Positions 1 to 5,589 of a stretch of 9,911 nt of DNA are shown one piece after another. A program made the position numbers and the translations under genes. Source of the stretch: Sphingomonadales bacterium (GTDB lineage: Bacteria > Pseudomonadota > Alphaproteobacteria > Sphingomonadales > Sphingomonadaceae); contig JAIXPM010000360.1 in the NCBI GenBank assembly GCA_027486275.1, forward strand, positions 1 through 9,911, written 5' to 3'. Each line of letters opens with the position of its first letter. Positions within the stretch are counted from its first letter, which is position 1. The notes under the pieces were generated by a model. That model had not been told where the DNA came from and made no database searches. It worked only from the letters and a program-made list of their open reading frames with translations.

Positions 1-127
1 AGTTTCTTGACCAAGCTGTGAAATCCACGCGCCGGTCGCAGAGCCATCTGGTCTGCGCTCCACCGACTATTTTGCTGCACCCCCACTGGCGCGCGGCTGC
101 CATGCTGGCTATGCGCAGCGAAATTGC

Positions 128-133
128 AGGAGG
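128..133 (+). promoter_or_regulatory. Ribosome binding site deciding the start of the first MetE-like gene
   Basis: A perfect AGGAGG lies 7 bases before the ATG at 141. It supports that start over the upstream in-frame GTG at 18, which has no comparable site. The preceding bases 1-125 show no convincing promoter, and the upstream region continues outside the window. Confidence 0.8.
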
Positions 134-140
134 CATCGCC

Positions 141-1277
141 ATGGCAGACCGTTTTCTCACCACTCACGTTGGCAGCCTGCCGCGTGCCGCCGATCTGCTT
201 GATCAGATCATCGCGCGCGAAGAGGGCCAGGCGGTTGATGAGGCCGCCCTTGCCAGCCGCATCGAACAGGCCGTCGCCTATGTGGTGGGCAAGCAGGCCG
301 CCGCCGGCATCGACATCATTAACGATGGCGAACAGTCCAAGCCCAGTTATGCCACCTATATCAAGGATCGCCTGACCGGCTTCGGCGGCAGCGGGACCTC
401 GTACGTGTTCCAGGACATCGAGGATTTCCCCGGTGTGAAGCAGCGCATCTTCGGCGATGAAGGCCGCAAGCACCGCAAGACGCCCGCCTGCAACGCCCCC
501 ATCACCGTGAAGGACATGGAGGCGGTGAAGCATGATGCCGCCAATCTCAATAAGGCAATTGCGGCCCATCCCGGCCACCAGGCCTTCATGTCGGCGGCCT
601 CTCCGGGCGTTACCGCGCTGTTTTTCCGTAATGATTTCTATGCCACCGACGAAGACTATGTGATGGCGTTGGCCGAAGGACTGCGCCATGAATATGAGGC
701 CATTGTCGGCGCCGGTATCATGCTGCAGGTTGATTGCCCCGATTTGGCCATGGGCCGCCACACCCAGTTCCGCGAGCTCGATCTGGGCGGTTTCCGCGAC
801 CACATGGAACTGAACATCGCGGCGCTGAACCACGCCACCCGCAACATCGCGCCAGAACAGATGCGCATGCACCTGTGCTGGGGCAACTACCCCGGCCCGC
901 ACCATTGTGACGTGCCGCTGCAGGACATCATCGATCTGATCTGGAAGGCGCGCCCGCACGCCATCCAGTTTGAAGCGGCCAACCCCCGCCACGCCCATGA
1001 GTTCGCCGTGTTTGAGGCGGTGAAACTGCCCGAGGGCAAGAAGCTGATACCCGGCGTGGTCGAGTGCCAGAGCCCCTATATCGAACACCCCGAACTCATC
1101 GCCCAGCGCATCGCGCGCTATGCCCACTTGGTCGGGCGGGACAATGTACAGGCCGGCATCGATTGCGGCTTTTCCATCCACGCCGGATCGGGCGGAGTCG
1201 ATCCGGACGTGGTGTGGGCCAAGATGAAGGCGATGAGCGAAGGCGCTGAAATCGCTACGAAGATGTTCTGGGGCTGA
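141..1277 (+). CDS. Cobalamin-independent methionine synthase (MetE C-terminal domain)-like zinc enzyme, 378 aa
   Basis: This is a single-barrel member of the UROD/MetE-like superfamily, whose characterised members use a zinc-activated thiol to accept a methyl or alkyl group (MetE; epoxyalkane:CoM transferase). Seen in the sequence: THVGSLPR near the N-terminus (residues 8-15), NDGEQSK (61-67), HLCWGN with H244 and C246, FEAANPR with E278, and DCGF with C342. H-x-C, Glu and Cys match the zinc-ligand set of MetE. At 378 aa it lacks the N-terminal half of full-length MetE (about 750 aa). The ATG at 141 is chosen because AGGAGG lies 7 bases upstream. The frame stays open back to a GTG at 18, but that extension (41 residues) does not look like family sequence. 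It converges on a second MetE-like gene. Family membership is secure. The substrate is unknown: methionine synthesis from an alternative methyl donor, or thiol-dependent demethylation or dealkylation in a catabolic pathway, are both possible. Confidence 0.88.
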   Translation: MADRFLTTHVGSLPRAADLLDQIIAREEGQAVDEAALASRIEQAVAYVVGKQAAAGIDIINDGEQSKPSYATYIKDRLTGFGGSGTSYVFQDIEDFPGVKQRIFGDEGRKHRKTPACNAPITVKDMEAVKHDAANLNKAIAAHPGHQAFMSAASPGVTALFFRNDFYATDEDYVMALAEGLRHEYEAIVGAGIMLQVDCPDLAMGRHTQFRELDLGGFRDHMELNIAALNHATRNIAPEQMRMHLCWGNYPGPHHCDVPLQDIIDLIWKARPHAIQFEAANPRHAHEFAVFEAVKLPEGKKLIPGVVECQSPYIEHPELIAQRIARYAHLVGRDNVQAGIDCGFSIHAGSGGVDPDVVWAKMKAMSEGAEIATKMFWG

Positions 1278-1300
1278 TGAGAGAAAGGGGCCTCCGGCGG

Positions 1301-1319
1301 GCAGGGCCTGAGGCCCTGC
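1301..1319. terminator. Hairpin between convergent genes, probable bidirectional terminator
   Basis: GCAGGGCC, a TGA loop and GGCCCTGC form a perfect 8-bp GC-rich stem. It sits in the 56-base gap between the stop codons of the two convergent MetE-like genes. No long T-run follows on either side. There is a CTTTC stretch about 10 bases out on the minus strand and a CTTTCGATTTC stretch on the plus strand, so termination is plausible but not textbook. Confidence 0.6.
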
Positions 1320-1333
1320 ACCCGCTTTCGATT

Positions 1334-2359
1334 TCAGCTTCCCATTTCCGCCCGCACGATTGCGGCGCCGGCGACCATGGCCTGCATCTTCCCGAACGCG
1401 GTTTCGCGCGGGAGATATTTCATGCCGCAATCAGGGGCGACGATCACCTTTGTCGGGTCCACGTGCGGCAGCGCGCGGCGGATGCGGGCGGCGACGGTTT
1501 CGGCGGTTTCCACTTCGGGATCAGACAGATCGATCACGCCCAGGATGATGGTCTTGCCAGCCAGATTGGTGAGAATGCTGGTATCGAGATTTGATTGTGC
1601 CGTTTCCAGGCTGATGCCGTTCACGGTTGACCCGGCCAGTTCGGGCAGGAAGTTATAGCCTGCCGGCCGCTCGTGGATGATGGCGGCATAGCCGAAACAG
1701 ATGTGCAGCGCCGTCTCGCCTTTGATGCCGTCCAGCGCGGCATTCACCGCCTCCAGGCCATATTCGCGGGCCTTGTCGGGCCGAGCCTGCATATAGGGCT
1801 CGTCGATCTGCACGACGTCGGCCCCGGCGGCGAAAAGATCGCGAATTTCGGCATTTACGGCGGCGGCATAGTCCAGCGCCATCTCGCGTTCGCTGGCGTA
1901 AAAGTCGTTCTGGGCCTGCTGCGCCATGGTGAACGGGCCCGGCACGGTGATTTTGATGCGGCGATCGGTGTTGGCACGCAGGAACTGTACGTCGCGCACT
2001 TCCACGGCATGGCGGCGGCGGATCCGACCGGTCACGCGCGGCACCGGGTTGGGATGGCCCGACCGATCGAGGGCGGAGCCTGGATTATCCAGATCAACCC
2101 CATCCAGCGCAGTGGCAAAACGATTGGAATAGCTCTCCCTGCGCATCTCGCCATCGGTGATGATGTCCAGCCCGGCGCGCTCCTGGTCGCGGATAGCGAT
2201 GATCGTCGCATCATCCTGGGCCTGGGCCAGATACGCCGGCGCCACCCGCCACAATTCCAACGCCCGCACCCGCGGCGGGAAACGGCCAGCCAACTTGGCC
2301 CGGTCGATCAGCCAATCTGGCTGCGGATAGCTGCCCACCAATGACGTCGGAAACAGCAT
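1334..2359 (-). CDS. Second MetE C-terminal-like zinc enzyme, 341 aa, divergent paralogue
   Basis: This is another stand-alone MetE-type barrel. Visible motifs are SLVGSYPQP near the N-terminus (6-14), DIITDGEMRRESY (65-77), QIDEPYM (184-190), HICFG with H219 and C221, LETAQSN with E252, and APDCGMKYLPRE with C311. The H-x-C, Glu and Cys zinc ligands and the DEP segment are all kept, so it should be a zinc- and thiol-using methyl- or alkyltransferase. It is only distantly similar to the gene at 141-1277, so the pair is not a recent duplication. GGGGGAGA lies a few bases before the ATG, and the stop codon of the upstream citryl-CoA-lyase-like gene is only 17 bases away, which suggests one transcript. 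Its length fits the short 'core MetE' proteins that lack the N-terminal domain. Whether it makes methionine or serves the catabolic cluster cannot be told from sequence. Confidence 0.88.
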   Translation of the reverse strand: MLFPTSLVGSYPQPDWLIDRAKLAGRFPPRVRALELWRVAPAYLAQAQDDATIIAIRDQERAGLDIITDGEMRRESYSNRFATALDGVDLDNPGSALDRSGHPNPVPRVTGRIRRRHAVEVRDVQFLRANTDRRIKITVPGPFTMAQQAQNDFYASEREMALDYAAAVNAEIRDLFAAGADVVQIDEPYMQARPDKAREYGLEAVNAALDGIKGETALHICFGYAAIIHERPAGYNFLPELAGSTVNGISLETAQSNLDTSILTNLAGKTIILGVIDLSDPEVETAETVAARIRRALPHVDPTKVIVAPDCGMKYLPRETAFGKMQAMVAGAAIVRAEMGS

Positions 2360-2376
2360 GCAGAAATCTCCCCCGT

Positions 2377-3141
2377 TTAAGCGTGATTGGGTCCATCATA
2401 GTCGATTGCGGCAGCACCTGCACCTGACATGATGAAGCCGATCGGGCGTTCGGTTTCTTCCTGCAGGTGCGCGATCAAACTGGCGGTGCGGGCAAGCAGG
2501 GAAATGCCCTTCAAGGCCGCCAGCGGGAAGCCGACATCAAGCATGACAGCGGGGATGGCGCCGTTAACGTTGATCGGCAGGCTGCGGCCGATGGCTTCGG
2601 GCAGGGCGGCCTGGATGGCATAAAGCGCTTTGATATGAGCGCCTTCGATGCCGTGATCGGCCGCGAGCTTGAGCAGCAGGTTGGCGCGCGGGTCGCCTTC
2701 GCTATGTTGCGGGTGACCGAAGCCGGGGATGGCCTTCTTTTCGGCGCGCAGGGCTTTGACTTCGCCAGCGGGGTCATTGGATTCAAGCACTTGCGCAAGG
2801 AAACGGCCGGCGACTTCGGCTGAACCCAGTACGACGCTGCCGCAGCCGAGCAGGCCAGCGGCGACGGCGCCGTGGAAGGCTTCCGGGGCGGCGGCATAGG
2901 TCATGCGGGTGGCGACGACGGAGGGCACCAGGCCATGTTCGGCGATGGCGCACAGCACGGCGTTGGCGAAGAACTTCTGCTTCTCGCTCGGCATCTGGCC
3001 GGTCACCAACAGCCAGAAATAGCTTGTGAAATCAGTGTTGCCGATGATCTCGCCCACCAGGTCGTGGCCACGCACGGTGATGCTGTGGGCATCTGACGTG
3101 CAGATGGCGGTGAAAGGGGTGTCCTGCTTGCCGATGCGCAT
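2377..3141 (-). CDS. Citryl-CoA lyase-like protein of the citrate synthase fold, 254 aa
   Basis: This is a short (254 aa) citrate-synthase-fold protein of the type usually named citryl-CoA lyase, comparable to the C-terminal lyase part of ATP-citrate lyase; ordinary citrate synthases are about 370-430 aa. Such enzymes cleave a citryl-CoA-like tertiary hydroxyacyl-CoA to acetyl-CoA and an oxo acid. Landmarks are AEHGL with H69 (first catalytic His position), PGFGHPQH and GDPRA with H143 (second catalytic His and CoA region), and INVNGAIPAVMLDVGF at 190-205. In that last block the expected catalytic Asp (NVD in related enzymes) reads Asn193. AAGGA lies 9 bases before the ATG, and an operator-like element starts 19 bases upstream of the start. 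It is first in a two-gene minus-strand transcript with the MetE-like gene and divergent from a CoA-transferase that could supply its CoA-ester substrate. The family call is firm; the substrate and the exact reaction are not. Confidence 0.85.
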   Translation of the reverse strand: MRIGKQDTPFTAICTSDAHSITVRGHDLVGEIIGNTDFTSYFWLLVTGQMPSEKQKFFANAVLCAIAEHGLVPSVVATRMTYAAAPEAFHGAVAAGLLGCGSVVLGSAEVAGRFLAQVLESNDPAGEVKALRAEKKAIPGFGHPQHSEGDPRANLLLKLAADHGIEGAHIKALYAIQAALPEAIGRSLPINVNGAIPAVMLDVGFPLAALKGISLLARTASLIAHLQEETERPIGFIMSGAGAAAIDYDGPNHA

Positions 3142-3160
3142 GGGATGAGGTCCTTGAAAC

Positions 3161-3192
3161 TTCGAAATACGAACTTGCCTTCGATATGCGAA
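3161..3192. promoter_or_regulatory. Composite operator: two 13-bp palindromes, copy 1 (divergent intergenic region)
   Basis: TTCGAAATACGAA (3161-3173) and TTCGATATGCGAA (3180-3192) share the form TTCG-N5-CGAA and are separated by CTTGCC (3174-3179), giving a 19-bp centre-to-centre distance. The same architecture recurs at 5448-5479. On the minus strand the second palindrome reads TTCGCATATCGAA, identical to one in the other copy. The element lies 19 bases before the lyase start and 86 bases before the CoA-transferase start. For the lyase, a possible promoter is TTGCCG (3208-3203) with TATCGA 17 bases on, inside the palindrome, so binding there would block transcription. The adjacent IclR-family regulator is the obvious candidate binder (inference). 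Confidence 0.78.
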
Positions 3193-3278
3193 AAGATTAA
3201 AGACGGCAAGCGTGGTTGGCTGTTGGACTCATCCTACAGCTCCCGAATTTTCTTTGATTTTGGTGCAGGGACACTGCG
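3193..3278. other. Remainder of the divergent intergenic region
   Basis: An A/T-richer leader before the CoA-transferase. A weak candidate promoter toward the CoA-transferase is TTGGAC (3223-3228) followed 17 bases later by an AT-rich stretch near 3246-3251. GCAGGGA at 3265-3271 is the likely ribosome binding site for the ATG at 3279. No hairpin or repeat is evident. Confidence 0.4.
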
Positions 3279-4445
3279 ATGCAAACGGATGCGAAATCCC
3301 AGAACGGTACGCTGCCGCTGGCGGGGGTGACGGTGCTGGAAATGGGCACCTTCATCACCGGGCCATGCGCCGGCATGCTGTTGGCCGATCTGGGTGCCCG
3401 CGTCATCAAGATCGAGCAGCCGGGAAGTGGGGATCCGTTCCGGGCTTTCAAGGGCACGCTGTACAGCCCGCATTTCCAGACCTGGAACCGCAACAAGCAA
3501 TCGGTCACGCTTGATACGCGTGGGGCTGATGATCTGGCGGCGTTCGATGCGCTGGTGGCCCAAGCGGACGTGTTCATCCAGAATTTCCGGCCCGGCGTCG
3601 CCAAGAAGCTGGGCGTGAATTGGGAACGCCTGCACGCCATCAATTCGCGCCTGGTGTACGCCAGCATCTCCGGCTTCGGCGCCACCGGCCCCGATGCCGA
3701 TCGCCCGGCGTTCGACACTGTGGCCCAGGCTGCCAGCGGCTTCCTGCGCCTGCTGGTCAACCCCGTGCACCCGCGTGTCGTCGGCCCGGCCATTGGCGAC
3801 ATGATGACCGGCTTCTACACCGCGCAGGGCGTGCTCGCCGCGCTGCTGCAGCGGGCCACGACGGGGCAGGGGCGCCTGGTCGAAACCTCGATGTTCGAAG
3901 CCATGGCCCACTTCAACCTTGATGATTTCACCCATCTTTTTGCGGCCGATCAGGTGATGGATGCCTACAGCCGGCCCCATGTGTCGCAATCCTATGTGTT
4001 CCAGTGCAGCGATGGCCTGTGGCTGGCCCTGCACATGAGCAGCCCGCCCAAGTTCTGGGAGAATCTGGCCGAAGCCGTGGGCCAGCCCGACATGCTGAAA
4101 CTGCCGGCCTTTGCCGATCGCAACGCCCGCATCGCCCATTATGAAGACGTGGTGGCGCACCTCGCCCCCGTGTTTGCCAGCCGACCGCGCGCCGAATGGC
4201 TGGCCACGCTGCGCCGCCTGGAAGTGCCGTCGGCTGCGGTCGCCACCAGCGTGGAAGTGCTGCAGGACGAGCAGGCCAAGCATCTGCAACTGGAAGTATC
4301 CGCCCCTGGCCCGATGGGTGAGTTCCGCACCATCCGCTCGCCGATCAGCTTTGATGGCCAGCGCAGCCTGTCCGTCACCGCCCCGCCGCTGCTGGGGCAG
4401 GATAATGAGGCCATTTTGGGCCGTCGCGCTGAAGCGGCCGAGTAG
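3279..4445 (+). CDS. Class III (CaiB/BaiF family) CoA-transferase, 388 aa
   Basis: The protein moves CoA between carboxylic acids through an aspartyl-CoA intermediate. Family landmarks are LAGVTVLEMGTFITGPCAGMLLADLGARVIKIEQPGSGDP (spanning 14-53), TWNRNKQSVTLD (68-79), NFRPG (102-106), YASISGFG (127-134) and VGPAIGDMMTGFYTAQGVLAALL, where D174 aligns with the catalytic Asp (D169) of formyl-CoA transferase. GQGRLVETSMFEAM (196-209) follows. The length of 388 aa is typical of the family. The ATG at 3279 has a modest GCAGGGA site, and the family-typical N-terminus begins shortly after. It is divergent from the citryl-CoA-lyase-like gene and abuts the IclR regulator, whose possible TTG start directly follows its stop. 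A reasonable role is activation of a di- or tricarboxylic or hydroxy acid for the lyase (inference). The donor and acceptor are not predictable from sequence. Confidence 0.93.
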   Translation: MQTDAKSQNGTLPLAGVTVLEMGTFITGPCAGMLLADLGARVIKIEQPGSGDPFRAFKGTLYSPHFQTWNRNKQSVTLDTRGADDLAAFDALVAQADVFIQNFRPGVAKKLGVNWERLHAINSRLVYASISGFGATGPDADRPAFDTVAQAASGFLRLLVNPVHPRVVGPAIGDMMTGFYTAQGVLAALLQRATTGQGRLVETSMFEAMAHFNLDDFTHLFAADQVMDAYSRPHVSQSYVFQCSDGLWLALHMSSPPKFWENLAEAVGQPDMLKLPAFADRNARIAHYEDVVAHLAPVFASRPRAEWLATLRRLEVPSAAVATSVEVLQDEQAKHLQLEVSAPGPMGEFRTIRSPISFDGQRSLSVTAPPLLGQDNEAILGRRAEAAE

Positions 4446-4481
4446 TTGACCCGCGCGGTGAAACCCGGCCTAACCAAGCCC

Positions 4482-5282
4482 ATGACCGCCGAAAAGGATC
4501 CCGAGTATCTTTCGACCCTGGAACGGGGTCTGAAGGTGTTGCGCGCCTTTGATGCGACCCGGCCCGAAATGGCCTTGTCGGACGTCGCGGCCGCCACCGA
4601 TCTTTCACCTGCCGTTGCAAGGCGCTGCCTCAACACCTTGGTCGCATTGGGTTATATAAGGCAGGATGGCCGCCGCTTCCTGCTCACACCCGAAGTGCTG
4701 ACCTTCGGTTCGGCCTATCTTTCGTCGATGAACATCGAAACCATCGCGGTGCCGCCGCTGCAGGCGCTGGGCCAGGCCACTGGGGATTCGGTCAGCCTTG
4801 CCGTGCGTTCGGGCCGCGAGATCCTGTATGTCTGCCACATCCCGTCCAACCGGCGCATCCGTCTTGGTGCCGGGGTCGGCACGCGCTTTCCTTTGAACGC
4901 CACGTCGATGGGCAAGGTGATCCTCGCATTCCAGGGCAATGTGGCGATCGAGGCCTATCTGGCCGGTGGATCGCTGCCGCGCCTGACGGAGCGGACCATC
5001 ACCGATCCCGACAGTTTCCGCGCCCGGCTGCAGTCCATCCGGGAACGCCGCTATGACAGCGCGCTTGATGAGCTGGATTACGGCATCGTCTCGGTAGCGG
5101 TGCCGCTGTTCGACGTGGCCGGCCAGGTGGTTGGCGCCATCAACTGCTCCACCAGCACCACCCGGATCAGCCAGGATGAGTTGGTGCGCACCCGGCTGCC
5201 GCTGCTGGCCGATGCAGCCGGCACGATTGCCAGCGAACTGCGGCGTTTTCCGCAATTGGCACGGTCCCTCTCTGGCAGTTGA
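4482..5282 (+). CDS. IclR-family transcriptional regulator, PcaR/PobR type, 266 aa
   Basis: This is a one-component DNA-binding regulator that senses a small, often aromatic-derived, molecule. TLERGLKVLRAF (12-23) is the family's N-terminal signature. The winged helix-turn-helix covers about 30-75 (ALSDVAAATDLSPAVARRCL, then LVALGYIRQDGRRFLLTPEV). The effector domain follows from about 85 to 255, including RIRLGAGVGTRFPLNATSMGKVILA (spanning 126-149) and DELDYGIVSVAVPLFD (196-211). The overall pattern is closest to the PcaR/PcaU/PobR branch linked to protocatechuate and 4-hydroxybenzoate pathways. The ATG at 4482 is chosen because MTAEKDPEYLSTLERGL matches the usual family length. A TTG at 4446, directly after the CoA-transferase stop, would add 12 residues, and neither start has a clear ribosome site. 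It is probably translated from the CoA-transferase transcript. It sits between two copies of a paired-palindrome operator and is their likely binder, implying autoregulation (inference). Confidence 0.92.
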   Translation: MTAEKDPEYLSTLERGLKVLRAFDATRPEMALSDVAAATDLSPAVARRCLNTLVALGYIRQDGRRFLLTPEVLTFGSAYLSSMNIETIAVPPLQALGQATGDSVSLAVRSGREILYVCHIPSNRRIRLGAGVGTRFPLNATSMGKVILAFQGNVAIEAYLAGGSLPRLTERTITDPDSFRARLQSIRERRYDSALDELDYGIVSVAVPLFDVAGQVVGAINCSTSTTRISQDELVRTRLPLLADAAGTIASELRRFPQLARSLSGS

Positions 5283-5312
5283 AGCGCGAATGCAGCCGGC
5301 GGTGGCGGTCAT

Positions 5313-5397
5313 GTGCCGGACGGTGGCCGGGTGGTGCCGGGTGGCTGCCGACCCGTGCCGGACAGGTGCCAAAATGCGGCCGGCCGGGACAGGCGCC
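5313..5397 (+). repeat. Degenerate GC-rich repeats with 21-base spacing
   Basis: GTGCCGG starts at 5313, 5334 and 5355, exactly 21 bases apart, each followed six bases later by GCC. A further relative, GCCGGGACAGGCGCC at 5383-5397, resembles GCCGGACAGGTGCC at 5357-5370. The region can also form a small stem, CGGGT (5338-5342) with ACCCG (5351-5355). It lies just after the regulator stop codon, so it may help end that transcript, or it may be compositional noise. Confidence 0.4.
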
Positions 5398-5447
5398 CCT
5401 GGCTGAGCGTTGCAGCCGCGCCACAGCGGCCAACTGCCGCGCTGGGT

Positions 5448-5479
5448 TTCGCATATCGAACTTGACTTCGCATGGCGAA
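5448..5479. promoter_or_regulatory. Composite operator: two 13-bp palindromes, copy 2 (receptor operon)
   Basis: TTCGCATATCGAA (5448-5460) and TTCGCATGGCGAA (5467-5479) flank CTTGAC (5461-5466). The palindrome form, the 6-bp spacer and the 19-bp centre spacing match the copy at 3161-3192. The first palindrome is identical to the reverse complement of 3180-3192. The element lies 110 bases before the receptor ATG, a normal distance for promoter control of the operon. Confidence 0.8.
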
Positions 5480-5574
5480 GGGGTAATCGCCGCACCAGTC
5501 ATCAATGTGTCATTGGCCGTTCGGGCCAGCACGCAGGGCGTCAGCGGCGGTTAACAGCCGGGGTCGCCATTTCT

Positions 5575-5581
5575 GGGGAGG
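5575..5581 (+). promoter_or_regulatory. Ribosome binding site deciding the TonB receptor start
   Basis: GGGGAGG stands 8 bases before the ATG at 5590. That ATG is followed at once by a clean signal peptide, which rules out the upstream in-frame starts. Confidence 0.8.
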
Positions 5582-5589
5582 CAGTTTCC

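Larger units (their letters stand above)
5283..5589. other. 307-base non-coding region upstream of the TonB receptor operon
   Basis: The first half (5283-5405) is very GC-rich and carries degenerate GTGCCGG-type repeats. The second half holds the paired-palindrome operator (5448-5479) and the receptor leader. The spacer CTTGAC inside the operator can be read as a -35 (TTGACT, 5462-5467), with a poor -10 candidate TAATCG 16 bases later at 5484-5489. The receptor reading frame is open back to 5410 and a long minus-strand frame crosses the region, but neither looks like protein sequence. Confidence 0.6.

Noticed and set aside
1..20. CTTGAC at 6-11 near the window start, resembling the spacer of the composite operator
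   Set aside because: The flanking bases do not form TTCG or CGAA half-sites on either side, so it is not a third copy as far as can be seen.
18..140. In-frame N-terminal extension of the first MetE-like gene from a GTG at 18
   Set aside because: The extension is Arg/His/Pro-rich with no family resemblance, and a perfect AGGAGG precedes the ATG at 141.
1673..2344. Plus-strand open frame opposite the second MetE-like gene
   Set aside because: The minus strand encodes all MetE-family motifs; the plus-strand product shows none.
3234..4289. Long minus-strand open frame (351 codons) opposite the CoA-transferase
   Set aside because: It is an antisense shadow of a well-recognised gene, rich in Arg/His/Gly/Gln with no known motif; such frames are common in GC-rich DNA.
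4605..5495. Long minus-strand open frame opposite the IclR gene and running into the receptor upstream region
   Set aside because: Composition is atypical of protein, it overlaps the regulator and the operator, and it shows no recognisable domain.
5410..5589. 60-residue N-terminal extension of the TonB receptor
   Set aside because: It would precede a normal signal peptide and overlap the operator; GGGGAGG and the signal peptide fix the start at 5590.
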